From: UBA3871 sp041797745
GTDB taxonomy: Bacteria; Bacillota; Clostridia; Peptostreptococcales; Anaerovoracaceae
Direction: 5' to 3'
Assembly (NCBI GenBank): GCA_041797745.1
Contig: JBHBZU010000017.1
Coordinates: 1-60,890 of the forward strand
Length of the DNA: 60,890 nt
Below the pieces are notes generated by a model. It was not told the DNA's origin, searched no databases, and was given only the letters and a program-made list of their open reading frames with translations. This document shows, one piece after another, positions 17,188-26,097 of this stretch (positions within the stretch are counted from its first letter, which is position 1; each line of letters opens with the position of its first letter). The position numbers and the translations under genes are program-made.

Positions 17188-17973
17188 TCAAGTTTGACGA
17201 TAGTAGTTGCTTCCGGCTGCCAGAGTTAATAAATACACTCTGGTGGCTCCAGCTTCCTTTAGAGTTCGCGCAGCCTCATCCGCAGTGGCTCCGGTTGTAT
17301 AAATATCATCTAAAATAAGCACCCTCTTACCTTGCAACTTCTGACGTCCTTTCTTCGAGACAGCAAAAGCCCCCTCGATGTTTGCAAATCTGTTAAGCGA
17401 ATCTAAGGCTTTCATCTTTTGTGTTTCCTTAACCCTGAGGAGAACATCCGTCAGCTGCGGTATTCCCATCAATTCAGCCAGTCTCCTACCTATAAGCTCC
17501 GCCTGATTGTAACCTCGCAGAGCTTGTCTCTTTGGATGAAGCGGAATTGGAATAATGCAATCAAAAAAAATCTCACCGTCCTTTTCCCTAACAATTTGCA
17601 TAATACGGTCATATGCAATATCTCCCAGCGGTTTAGCCACATATGCCGAAGAATGATATTTTAATGCAATAATCGGCTCCTTTTCTCTGGTGCCGTAGCC
17701 AAAGCAACTATATCCCCTGTCAAAATGGTGTCCGGTTCCCTTGCAGTCATAGCAAAATTTGCTGCGTCGTTCATCCTTTGTCTGACTCAAAGGCTTACCG
17801 CAGATTTCACAGGTGTCACCTATACTCCACTTAAAATTTTCAATGCAATCATCGCAAAGCTGATATGTCCTACTCTTATCAATAAGAGCTCCGCAGGATA
17901 TGCAGTAAAGGGCAGAGGGAAACACATAGCTTTCCACCGCTTCCACAGCTTTCTTTAAAATTTCCAGACTCAT
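17188..17973 (-). CDS. comF: ComF family amidophosphoribosyltransferase-like protein
   Basis: This 261-residue protein has an N-terminal double zinc-finger region (CISCGA, CDDC, CEICGK and CYDC within residues 20-80) and a C-terminal phosphoribosyltransferase fold with the PRPP motif VLILDDIYTTGAT near residue 220. ComF proteins take part in handling incoming single-stranded DNA during natural transformation, and some members act in nucleotide salvage. No other competence gene is nearby here. The length matches the family. The start is preceded by a purine-rich GAGGGGGG region. Confidence 0.9.
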   Translation of the reverse strand: MSLEILKKAVEAVESYVFPSALYCISCGALIDKSRTYQLCDDCIENFKWSIGDTCEICGKPLSQTKDERRSKFCYDCKGTGHHFDRGYSCFGYGTREKEPIIALKYHSSAYVAKPLGDIAYDRIMQIVREKDGEIFFDCIIPIPLHPKRQALRGYNQAELIGRRLAELMGIPQLTDVLLRVKETQKMKALDSLNRFANIEGAFAVSKKGRQKLQGKRVLILDDIYTTGATADEAARTLKEAGATRVYLLTLAAGSNYYRQT

Positions 17974-18370
17974 TTATTCCCCCCTCTGTTAATCGGTATT
18001 ATTGCAGATATATAGCTCAAGCTCCGATAATTTCTTAAATAATTTCAAAATTTCGCCCACTTAAGTAATCCCTTATCTATAACCCCTTTAATTATCTTCT
18101 ATTCTTTCTCAACTATTTACAGCAGGGAGAAGTAAGCACTTTGTAATAGAAATTGTACCTCTTTTTAATTCTTTTGTCAATATATGTAATTTCTTCTTTT
18201 TTATTCCTGCATTCTTCCAAAAGGCACGTATGAAGTGTTTTCTCCTATAAGTTCATTACCACTTGCACCCCAAATTGCACTCAAACTTTTAATATAAAAG
18301 TACATATAACACATTTTGCCCTATAAGCCTACCCGTTTGATGTTTATTGACGGTTTTCTTATCTTAAAGT
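17974..18370. other. Intergenic region without a gene
   Basis: This AT-rich 397-nt stretch has no supported reading frame. It contains two copies of a TTTT-CCTATAAG motif (18238-18251 and 18312-18327) that also occurs in other gaps of the window. No strong hairpin terminator was seen for the oxidoreductase gene that starts on its right. Confidence 0.5.
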
Positions 18371-18919
18371 TTATTTACAAATGCTTTCAATAGCTTCTGC
18401 CATGATTTTATCAGCATTATTACCGTAAATGTCCAAATTTTCCGCCTTAATCAAGGCCGTTTCCTTGATTCCAAAGCAGCCCTCAGCCAGTTCCTTTACG
18501 TAATCATATCCGAATCTAACATCCAGTGGGCCACCTGAGGTTGTAACATAGTAGAGCTTTTCCGCCTGACAAAGGCCGATAGGCTCGCCGGATTTGTTAT
18601 ATTTTGCCACGATTCCAACTACATAAATCTGTTCAAAGTATATTTTCAGCATGGCAGGAAAAGATAAATCCCAGTAAGGTGCCGCAATTACAATGTTTTC
18701 CGCCTTTGCAAACTGCTTAGCATAACGAAAAATCGGAGGGTGATATTCACCTTTTTTCAGCTTAGCAGTACGATAATCAAGCCTCTCCCTGTTGAGCGGT
18801 TCCAAGTCTGTTTCAAACAGGTTTACTTCCTCGTAATCTCCGAGTTTATCAAGTAACGCATCCGCAAGTTTTTTAGTACGAGAGTCTGTCCTTGGGCAAC
18901 AGTTTACAAATAAGTTCAT
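18371..18919 (-). CDS. NAD(P)H-dependent flavodoxin-fold oxidoreductase
   Basis: This 182-residue protein has the flavodoxin-2 fold of FMN-dependent NADH:quinone reductases and azoreductases. The N-terminal strand-loop FVNCCPRTDSRTKKLA would bind the FMN phosphate, APYWDLSFPAMLKIYFEQI is the central signature, and TTSGGPLD is the second FMN-contact loop. It would reduce quinones or electrophiles with NAD(P)H in the cytosol. AAGGAGG lies a short distance before the ATG. It is a single gene between recD2 and comF. The physiological substrate cannot be read from sequence. Confidence 0.88.
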   Translation of the reverse strand: MNLFVNCCPRTDSRTKKLADALLDKLGDYEEVNLFETDLEPLNRERLDYRTAKLKKGEYHPPIFRYAKQFAKAENIVIAAPYWDLSFPAMLKIYFEQIYVVGIVAKYNKSGEPIGLCQAEKLYYVTTSGGPLDVRFGYDYVKELAEGCFGIKETALIKAENLDIYGNNADKIMAEAIESICK

Positions 18920-19014
18920 TTAAAATTCCTCCTTAACACATTCTCTTCACTTTCAAATTATTTCTAGTCTATCGCAAAATCCACAAAAGGCAAGGCTGTA
19001 ACGGTCTAAAGAAG

Positions 19015-21246
19015 CTACTGTTGTGCAAAGTCCCTCAGCATTGCAAGACGCACACCTAAACCGCTGTTTCGAGAAGTAATACGATTGTTGTCTACCATGG
19101 CACGCAGTTTTTCCTCAGAACCCACTAAAACCACAATCTGTTTGCCGCGTGTAACCGCGGTGTATAGCAGGTTTCTGGTTGCCAGCATAGGCGGAAACCA
19201 TGAAATAGGCATTACAACAATTTGAAATTCGCTACCTTGGCTCTTATGAACAGTTACGGCATAAGCCAGTTCCAGCTCGTCGAAATTGGTATAGTCGTAA
19301 GTCACATAACGTTCACCGTCAAAGGCTACCGTTATCTGATTCATTTCCGTATCCACCAAAATCACTTCTCCCATATCGCCGTTGAATACCCCCTCTCCCT
19401 CCTGCATATCGCGGATGGAGCGCCAGCCGATTCCGTAATTGTTACGAATCTGCATAACCTTGTCTCCCTCACGAAAAATCCTGTCGCCGATTTTCTTCTC
19501 TCGACGTTCAGGGCAAGGGGGATTCAGTACCGCCTGAAGTTCAATATTTAAATTCTGCGCCCCTAGAATACGCCTGCGTATCGGAGTCAAAACCTGGATA
19601 TTCTTAGCTTCCACCTCTTTATAATATGCAGGCAAGCGATGTGCCACCAGTTCTTTTATTGTTTCCAAGATGGCCGCTTCCTTGTCGCTGCGCATTAAGA
19701 AAAAGTCCCCATCCTTATCGTTGTATTCAGGGTACTCTCCCTTATTTATTTTGTGGGCATTTACCACTATCAAGCTCTCTTGCGCCTGCCTGAAAATTTC
19801 TGTCAGCTTTACACAATAGATGTATTCGCTTTCAATGATATCGCGCAATACGTTTCCTGCGCCCACACTTGACAACTGATCCGCGTCTCCTACTAAAATC
19901 AGACGGGTACCCGGTTTTATAGCATTCACCAGCCCGTTCATAAGTAGTAAATCAATCATTGAAGCCTCATCCACTATAACCGCGTCGTAATCCAAGGGAT
20001 TTTCAGCGTTTCGTCCGAACCTCAAATTTTCATCATCTTCCGAATAAGCATACTCTAACAGACGGTGAATGGTTTGGGCGAAGAATCCGCTGGTTTCCGT
20101 GATTCTCTTGGCAGCACGACCTGTCGGCGCAGCAATGGCAACCTTTTGCCCCCCTTGATTCAAGCCCTGAATAATAGCATTGATAATGGTGGTTTTTCCG
20201 GTGCCGGGTCCCCCTGTGATAACACATAGGCTGTTGGCGACCGCCGCTTCCACCGCGCACCGCTGATTTTCAGAAAGTTCAATGCCTTTAGTCGCTTCCA
20301 AATCGGCGATGGTGCTCATTAAATCCACGTCCAACATTTTAGGATTGGCAGTAGATATAGCTGACAATTTCCGGCATACGTTGCGTTCTGCCGCATAATA
20401 AGGAATCAGATACACGACATCTCGATTTTCCAACTGTTCTACCTGTACTTCCCCGCCAAAAGTCATGTTAAACAATACGTTCTCCACGTCTTCGCGGGTT
20501 AATTCCAAAAGCTCTGCGGTATTTTCCAAAAGTTCCTGTTTTTCTGCAAAAGTGTGCCCCTCTGATACATAGGCGCCCAACATATATTTAATACCGCTTT
20601 CAATGCGGAACTGGTCGTCTCTCTTGATTCCAATCTTCTCAGCAATAGCGTCTGCTTTCTTAAAGCCGATTCCACGTATATCCGCAATCATCTGATAAGG
20701 GTTTTCCTTGACCAGCCTCAAGGTATCTGCGCCGTACTGTCTATATAGCTTCATGGCATATGAGGTTGATATTCCGAAGCTTTGAAAGAATAATGAGACC
20801 TCGGCGAACTCCTTTTGCATAGCAAAGGTTTCGGCTATGGTTGCAGCTTTTTTGACTCCGATTCCGGATACTTCTGTAAGCCTCTGTGGCGATGATTCAA
20901 TTATATTCAGCGTCTCTTCGCCAAAATAGTCAACGATGGCACGAGCCATGGACGGTCCAATCCCTTTTATAACACCGCTGGCAAGAAAATCTATGATTCC
21001 CTCGCTTGTCTTTGGCAGCATTTCTTCATATTCAGAAAAAGCAAATTGTTCTCCATAGCTGGAATGATTTTTCCATTTTCCGCGCAATACAAAACTTCTT
21101 CCCTTTATGGCAGAGGGAAGAGTTCCTACTATGGTACACTGTAAGTCGGTCTCTTCATTCTCACCCACAGCTACAGTGTACCCGTTATCATCATTGTGAA
21201 ATATAATTTCTGCTATTTTTATCTGAATTTCTTCAATCATTTGCAA
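19015..21246 (-). CDS. recD2: RecD2-type SF1 DNA helicase
   Basis: This 743-residue 5'-3' DNA helicase belongs to the RecD2/YrrC group, which works without RecBC and helps fork progression and mismatch repair. Visible parts are an N-terminal OB-like region, helix-hairpin-helix repeats (GVIKGIGPSMARAIV near 95 and GIGFKKADAIAEKIG near 195), Walker A GGPGTGKTTI near 345, DEAS (motif II) near 425 and the late helicase motif YAVTVHKSQGSEF near 690. The start is TTG at 21246 with GGAAGG 8 nt upstream; an ATG two codons later is the alternative. It follows the CCA-like gene by 3 nt, so the two are co-transcribed. Confidence 0.95.
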   Translation of the reverse strand: MQMIEEIQIKIAEIIFHNDDNGYTVAVGENEETDLQCTIVGTLPSAIKGRSFVLRGKWKNHSSYGEQFAFSEYEEMLPKTSEGIIDFLASGVIKGIGPSMARAIVDYFGEETLNIIESSPQRLTEVSGIGVKKAATIAETFAMQKEFAEVSLFFQSFGISTSYAMKLYRQYGADTLRLVKENPYQMIADIRGIGFKKADAIAEKIGIKRDDQFRIESGIKYMLGAYVSEGHTFAEKQELLENTAELLELTREDVENVLFNMTFGGEVQVEQLENRDVVYLIPYYAAERNVCRKLSAISTANPKMLDVDLMSTIADLEATKGIELSENQRCAVEAAVANSLCVITGGPGTGKTTIINAIIQGLNQGGQKVAIAAPTGRAAKRITETSGFFAQTIHRLLEYAYSEDDENLRFGRNAENPLDYDAVIVDEASMIDLLLMNGLVNAIKPGTRLILVGDADQLSSVGAGNVLRDIIESEYIYCVKLTEIFRQAQESLIVVNAHKINKGEYPEYNDKDGDFFLMRSDKEAAILETIKELVAHRLPAYYKEVEAKNIQVLTPIRRRILGAQNLNIELQAVLNPPCPERREKKIGDRIFREGDKVMQIRNNYGIGWRSIRDMQEGEGVFNGDMGEVILVDTEMNQITVAFDGERYVTYDYTNFDELELAYAVTVHKSQGSEFQIVVMPISWFPPMLATRNLLYTAVTRGKQIVVLVGSEEKLRAMVDNNRITSRNSGLGVRLAMLRDFAQQ

Positions 21247-21249
21247 GTA

Positions 21250-22587
21250 CTAAGCCTTCCAATTTACATTTCTAAAAGCCGCTCTAATCTTGTGCTTCTT
21301 AAACCATTTTGCTTTGTCTAAAAGCTTCTTGTTTGTATTCATCGACGGTTCTCTGTGGATTACGTCACAAAGCATGAACAGCATATTTTTAGCATCCTCT
21401 TCATCTGCACAAATGCCCGCTTCAATCAATTCTTCTCCTGTCAGCTTTAGGTCTTCCACAAAAATCGGGTCACCCACGCGCTTAAATTCTCTAAACATGA
21501 AGTTACGACCCTCAACACGCAGTTTAGGCGTATCACACACAATTACCTGAGCTTTAGCAACATTGTGAACAAATTCATACCTTTCAAGTCCCAGTCTGGA
21601 GAGGAAGTGTTTTAATTTAAGTGAATCCGTAAGGAAATAAATATCTTCGATATGTCTTATGGTATCTAAAAAATGTTCCTTAAGTTCTTCATCATAATTC
21701 ATATACTCAATGGCACTTACGGCTTTCTTTTTTCCTAAACAAAGGTAGAACAAAGCTATACGCCTTGCAAAGACATTTTTTGTCTTACCGGCGTTTTCTG
21801 CCAATTCCTCTAAATCTCGAATTTCTCTTTTGGAAAGGCTGTCCACACCGGAACCTAAAATGCAAGGAAGCATATTGCAGGAAACCAGCATTTTAAGAGC
21901 CTTTCCCGCAGCCGAGCCTCCCATAATATCACAAAAGCTCTCTCTAATTCGTCCTACGGAAATGCTGCCAAGTTTATTTTCATTGGCAAGGATAGCCTCA
22001 TAAACATCTTTGGAAAGGTCGAAATCCATTTCGGAAACCAAAGCCAAGGCTTCAAGCATAAGGTATGGTTTTTCAGCAAAAAGTTGCTTCGGTTCTTTAA
22101 CAGTCTTTATCAGCTTCTTGCTAAAATCCGCCTTTCCCCCATATGTGTCAATAATTCCATGGGTTGTAGAAGCCGCAATGGCATTAACAGTGAAGAACGC
22201 TTTTCCCAAATATTCCTCTACGCTATCCACCGCCTTTAAGTCAATAATCAGCGCTTCCGCCAATTCCTCCTCAAGAAGTTCTTTAGCTTCTTTCGATTCG
22301 GTTTCTTTAGTTGCTTCTGTATCACCTTTTTCTTCCTCCGCTTCGGCAGATTCAAGAGCTAACTTTACGTAGTCAAATCTCAATGTGTTTTCAACATCGC
22401 TGTAGTTCTCCGCCTCAGGAAAAAGTGCACAGATTTCTTCAAAACTTGCTGTTGTCAATATGTCCCAATCCACAGGGCTTTCTCCCATGAGGGAAAGTCT
22501 GACACAGTCTCCTGTGCAATATGTGTTATAACCCTTGGATTCCAAGGTGTTTACGATTTTACCGACTTCTTTAGGTAATTTTATCAT
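21250..22587 (-). CDS. Divergent CCA-adding enzyme / poly(A) polymerase-like nucleotidyltransferase
   Basis: This 445-residue protein has the layout of bacterial tRNA nucleotidyltransferases (head about 10-220, helical neck and body after). Key motifs are altered. The usual GGxVRD is TGDCVRL (near 21-27), the RRDFTxNA motif is KAFFTVNA, and the DxxRxLRA helix reads YLMLEALA. The metal pair survives as DWD, as does an RIRES stretch like ERIxxE. A Glu/Lys-rich insertion (about 86-115) splits the head. It could be a divergent CCA enzyme or a relative that has lost activity. It sits between yhaM and recD2, fitting RNA/DNA metabolism. Confidence 0.72.
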   Translation of the reverse strand: MIKLPKEVGKIVNTLESKGYNTYCTGDCVRLSLMGESPVDWDILTTASFEEICALFPEAENYSDVENTLRFDYVKLALESAEAEEEKGDTEATKETESKEAKELLEEELAEALIIDLKAVDSVEEYLGKAFFTVNAIAASTTHGIIDTYGGKADFSKKLIKTVKEPKQLFAEKPYLMLEALALVSEMDFDLSKDVYEAILANENKLGSISVGRIRESFCDIMGGSAAGKALKMLVSCNMLPCILGSGVDSLSKREIRDLEELAENAGKTKNVFARRIALFYLCLGKKKAVSAIEYMNYDEELKEHFLDTIRHIEDIYFLTDSLKLKHFLSRLGLERYEFVHNVAKAQVIVCDTPKLRVEGRNFMFREFKRVGDPIFVEDLKLTGEELIEAGICADEEDAKNMLFMLCDVIHREPSMNTNKKLLDKAKWFKKHKIRAAFRNVNWKA

Positions 22588-22649
22588 GTGTATAAGTACT
22601 CCTATAATGTCTTAATTTAATATCTGTCCGTTGTTCCTCAAACTTCCGC

Positions 22650-23618
22650 TTAAAACTCTTCCGTATGCTTGTATACTCTGCGATTATCCAAAGTGAAAAT
22701 TTTATCGGAGAAATCTCCCGGTTCCGCCTTTAACATAGCCTCCTCGAAATCGAACATTCTTGCGTCTAAAATATCCAGATAATGCAACAGCTCCGCCTCA
22801 GGAAACATGGGTTTTTTAGGGCTCCCGAACTCCGGCTCATAGTGATGGGACAAAATCATGTGCTCCAGCATTATGGCTTTTTCTCTTGGGAAGCCCGAAA
22901 TCTGCGACGTCATACGTTCTATCTCCCTAACTCCCTGAACAATATGTCCAAGTAGCTGACCCTCAAAGGAATAGCCCGGAGACACACCGTACTCGTTAGA
23001 TTCAATTTCATTTAATTTTTCCATATCGTGAAGCACCACACCGCATAAAACCAAATCACGATTCAAATCTTGGTAAACTTCGCAAAGTCTTTCACCGCTC
23101 ATCAGCATTCGCTTTATGTGATAAAGCAGTCCTCCGAGCTCCGCATGGTGATTCTTGGAAGCCGCAGGATAATACATAAGGCGTTCCTTTTCACCGTCAA
23201 GAAACATGAGTGCCAGCTCCTTAAGCTGTTCATCCTTAAAAGACTCTACTTTTTCATGAATGTACGTATACATCTCCTCAGGTGCTTCAGGCGCCGCCTT
23301 AACATAGTCAGCCACATTGAGTTCATCAGCTTCGGTGCTTTTGCGAATCTTTTCGATTCTCACCTGTCGCTGACCTTTCCAATCGGTTATGATACCCTTT
23401 ACTTTGACAATATCGCCTGCTTCCAACTCTTCTAAAGCAGGCGCTTCTTCCGCGGAAACATCCCATTTCTTAGCTGTAATTTCACCGGTACTGTCTCCCA
23501 AAAGAATATCTAAATATTTCTTGCCGTTAGTGTCGCTTTTAACGCCTACCGCCTTTACCATATAAAATTCCGTGTATTTTTCATCGACCTTTAAGTCTTT
23601 TACATAATTTTCTTTCAT
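22650..23618 (-). CDS. yhaM: YhaM-type 3'-5' exoribonuclease (OB fold plus HD domain)
   Basis: This 322-residue protein has an N-terminal nucleic-acid-binding OB fold (about 1-100, with KYLDILLGDSTGEITAKKW) followed by an HD metal-dependent hydrolase domain. HD-type ligands are seen in NHHAELGGLLYHI (about 155-170), VVLHDMEK (near 198) and LSHHYEPEFGSPKKP (near 255). YhaM trims RNA, and possibly DNA, from the 3' end in Bacillota. It is the first gene of the run yhaM, CCA-like gene, recD2, with small gaps. The start has AAAGGGCGG upstream. Confidence 0.93.
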   Translation of the reverse strand: MKENYVKDLKVDEKYTEFYMVKAVGVKSDTNGKKYLDILLGDSTGEITAKKWDVSAEEAPALEELEAGDIVKVKGIITDWKGQRQVRIEKIRKSTEADELNVADYVKAAPEAPEEMYTYIHEKVESFKDEQLKELALMFLDGEKERLMYYPAASKNHHAELGGLLYHIKRMLMSGERLCEVYQDLNRDLVLCGVVLHDMEKLNEIESNEYGVSPGYSFEGQLLGHIVQGVREIERMTSQISGFPREKAIMLEHMILSHHYEPEFGSPKKPMFPEAELLHYLDILDARMFDFEEAMLKAEPGDFSDKIFTLDNRRVYKHTEEF

Positions 23619-23648
23619 ACATACCGCCCTTTCAGAACAGAATACTGT

Positions 23649-23756
23649 GGGGTCATTATACCATGTTTACATGGTATAATTCAGCCATGTGCGTTTTTGC
23701 TGATGTTTACAGAAGCAAAATATTCGCACGGCTATATGATTTTGTATAATGACCCC
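23649..23756. repeat. 108-bp fold-back element with 13-bp terminal inverted repeats
   Basis: GGGGTCATTATAC (23649-23661) and its exact complement GTATAATGACCCC (23744-23756) bound the element. Nested inside are TTATACCATG/CATGGTATAA (23657-23680), GTGCG/CGCAC and TTTTGCT/AGCAAAA pairings, so the whole unit can fold on itself. A further copy of GGGGTCATTATACCAT lies at 23829-23844, and ACCATATC/GATATGGT (23772-23820) forms another hairpin. It resembles a MITE or REP-like repeat, but no target duplication was clear. It lies between divergent yhaM and nadE. Confidence 0.7.
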
Positions 23757-23991
23757 TTAGGCAGTCACTGTACCATATCCTTGATTATATTTTTCATATG
23801 AAGATATGGTGAAATGACAACGCAGCTTGGGGTCATTATACCATAAAAAAGTTTATTTTTCAAACGCAATAAATGGCTTGTTTACCATGTTTTTGTGAGT
23901 CGTTTTGTGAGTCGGGCACTGCTTAAAACAGCGTTAAATTCACATTTGAAAGTGACAAAGCAATATCAAAATTTAGGGCGGGAATGAGGTT

Positions 23992-24055
23992 TTACATAAT
24001 GCAGGGATGTGGCTTTACATAATCTATTGTTAAATTCCAAAAAAAGTAATATAAT
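23992..24055 (+). promoter_or_regulatory. nadE promoter with upstream direct repeat
   Basis: TTGTTA (24027-24032) and TATAAT (24050-24055) are separated by 17 nt. Just upstream the sequence TTTACATAAT occurs twice about 21 nt apart, which is two helical turns, and TTTGTGAGTCG is repeated near 23893-23915. The spacing suggests operator half-sites for a dimeric regulator; none is identified. Confidence 0.6.
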
Positions 24056-24087
24056 TAGAATTGTTTAATAGCGAAAGGAGAACCGCA

Positions 24088-26043
24088 ATGTCCAATACAG
24101 GAATGGTACGCGTGGCAGCCGCCACACCTCTTATCAGAGTTGCAGATATTGAATTTAATAAATCAGAGATTCTCAAGGTTATTCACGAAGCAAACGAACA
24201 TAATGCCGCTTTCGTGGTTTTACCTGAACTCACTATAACAGGTTACACCGTAGGAGATTTGCTTCACCAGCCTTTCCTATACGAAAAGCAGTTGGAAGCC
24301 TTGCTGTCTATCATGGAAGATACTTCTGCTTTAGATATCACAGCTATACTGGGTTGCTACATTCGCCATCGTGACTTCCTATTCAACTGCGCCGCAGTTA
24401 TAAGAGGTGGAGAAATTTTAGGTATCGTTCCTAAAACTATGCTTCCAAACCAAAGCGAATTTACTGAAATGCGTTGGTTTGACCACGGTAGCGCCAATTA
24501 CCCTACAGATAATTCTATCTGCCTCCGAGGTCAGCAGGTTCCTTTCGGTTCAATTATTTTCGATGATGAAGTAAATGGCATATCTTTCGGTGTGGAAATT
24601 TGTCGTGACATATGGACGTCAGTAAGTCCCGGCTCATTTTTGTGTAATGCCGGAGCTCACATTATTTTCAACGCCTCGGCTTCCACAGAGCAGGCAGGTA
24701 AAGCAATGCAACGTCGCCTGATGTTGTCCACCTTGGCTCAAAAGAATTGCTGTGGCTACGTTTACGTTTCCTCAGGCGTTGGCGAATCCACCACCGACGG
24801 AGTTCTTTCAGGGCACCGCCTCATTATTGACAGCGGTAATATCCTCTGCGAAAGTCCTCGCTTTGAAAGGGAAACTTCCATTGATTATAGCGAAATAGAT
24901 GTGGCGCGCATTCGTTACGACCGCATACACAATCGCAACAATACCACGGTTAACGAAGAATTTTATCCTGCCTGTGAGCCTATTCATATAACCGTCAAAC
25001 CTCTTAAAACTGTCGGTTTCGACCAAAAGCTCATACGTAAATACGCGCCTAATCCTTGGCTTCCTGTGGGAACTGCCTTTGCCGACGATTATTGTGAAGA
25101 TGTTATCAACATTCAGTCGGCAGGCTTAGCAAAGAGAATGGAGCATATCGGCGCAAAAAAGACATTGCTTGGAGTCTCCGGCGGACTTGACTCCACCATG
25201 GCGCTGCTTGTAGCTTGTGAAGCCCACAAACTCCTCGGGCTTCCAGCTTCCAACGTTATTGCCGTTACGCTTCCTGGTTTTGGTACTTCCGACCGCACCT
25301 ACGAAAACGCCATCTCCATGATGAAAGAACTGGGTGTGGATCTTCGTGAAATTTCCATTAAAGAAGCTGTTCTCAAGCACTTTGAAGATATCGGTCACGA
25401 CCGCAATATCCACGACCTTACATATGAAAATGCTCAAGCCCGTGAGCGCACGCAAATACTCATGGATTTGGCAGGTAAAGAGGGGGCTCTCATGGTTGGA
25501 ACAGGCGACCTTTCCGAAATTGCTCTCGGTTGGTGCACTTACAACGGCGACCATATGTCTATGTATAGCGTTAACGGCACCCTCCCAAAAACCATGCTTC
25601 CTTTTATCATAAGGCACGTTCAAAAGACTCGCTACGCAGAGTCTCCGAAGCTTGCAGCTACACTCAATTCCGTTATTGATACGCCTATTTCTCCTGAGCT
25701 TCTCCCTCCGGATGAGTCGGGAAAAATCGCTCAAAAAACGGAGGATAAAGTGGGGCCTTATGTGCTCCACGACTTCTTCATTTTCCATATGATACTTTCC
25801 GGCTGGGAACCTCGCAAGATGGTTTACATGGCAGTTCAGGCTTTTGACGGAATATTTGACGAAGCTGCTATACGTAAGTGGCTACGCACTTTTTACTACA
25901 GATTCTTTGCGTCACAGTTCAAGAGAAATTGCGCACCTGACGGGCCTAAAGCAACGGCTATCAGTTTTTCTTCCAGAGGTGACTTACACATGCCAAGTGA
26001 TGTGGTCGGTAAGCTTTGGATTAAGGAAATGGATGAAATGTAA
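24088..26043 (+). CDS. nadE: Glutamine-dependent NAD+ synthetase
   Basis: This 651-residue enzyme amidates deamido-NAD to NAD using glutamine-derived ammonia. The N-terminal nitrilase-type glutaminase (about 1-280) shows the Glu-Lys-Cys triad in VLPELTITGYT, VPKTMLPNQ and GVEICRDIW. The C-terminal synthetase (about 330-650) has the PP-loop LGVSGGLDSTMALL and ends with the usual RxxxRRPP-region counterpart near GDLHMPSD. The ATG at 24088 was chosen because AAAGGAG lies 7 nt before it; an earlier TTG at 24061 would bury that site. It is a monocistronic + strand gene with promoter and terminator. Confidence 0.97.
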   Translation: MSNTGMVRVAAATPLIRVADIEFNKSEILKVIHEANEHNAAFVVLPELTITGYTVGDLLHQPFLYEKQLEALLSIMEDTSALDITAILGCYIRHRDFLFNCAAVIRGGEILGIVPKTMLPNQSEFTEMRWFDHGSANYPTDNSICLRGQQVPFGSIIFDDEVNGISFGVEICRDIWTSVSPGSFLCNAGAHIIFNASASTEQAGKAMQRRLMLSTLAQKNCCGYVYVSSGVGESTTDGVLSGHRLIIDSGNILCESPRFERETSIDYSEIDVARIRYDRIHNRNNTTVNEEFYPACEPIHITVKPLKTVGFDQKLIRKYAPNPWLPVGTAFADDYCEDVINIQSAGLAKRMEHIGAKKTLLGVSGGLDSTMALLVACEAHKLLGLPASNVIAVTLPGFGTSDRTYENAISMMKELGVDLREISIKEAVLKHFEDIGHDRNIHDLTYENAQARERTQILMDLAGKEGALMVGTGDLSEIALGWCTYNGDHMSMYSVNGTLPKTMLPFIIRHVQKTRYAESPKLAATLNSVIDTPISPELLPPDESGKIAQKTEDKVGPYVLHDFFIFHMILSGWEPRKMVYMAVQAFDGIFDEAAIRKWLRTFYYRFFASQFKRNCAPDGPKATAISFSSRGDLHMPSDVVGKLWIKEMDEM

Positions 26044-26058
26044 AATATAGTTTACTAT

Positions 26059-26088
26059 AAAGCCCCCCGCATATGCGGAGGGCTTTAA
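26059..26088 (+). terminator. Terminator between nadE and the beta-helix gene
   Basis: AAAGCCC and GGGCTTT flank an inner CCGCATATGCGG palindrome, giving a long GC-rich stem ending in TTTAA. It sits between convergent genes and probably serves both. Confidence 0.8.
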
Positions 26089-26097
26089 CTCTATATT

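Noticed and set aside
23649..23844. CRISPR array made of GGGGTCATTATACCAT repeats
   Set aside because: There are only two direct copies and one inverted copy, spacing is irregular and no cas gene is nearby.
25126..25788. 220-residue minus-strand open frame inside nadE
   Set aside because: It lies wholly antisense to a well-conserved enzyme and has no recognisable domain.
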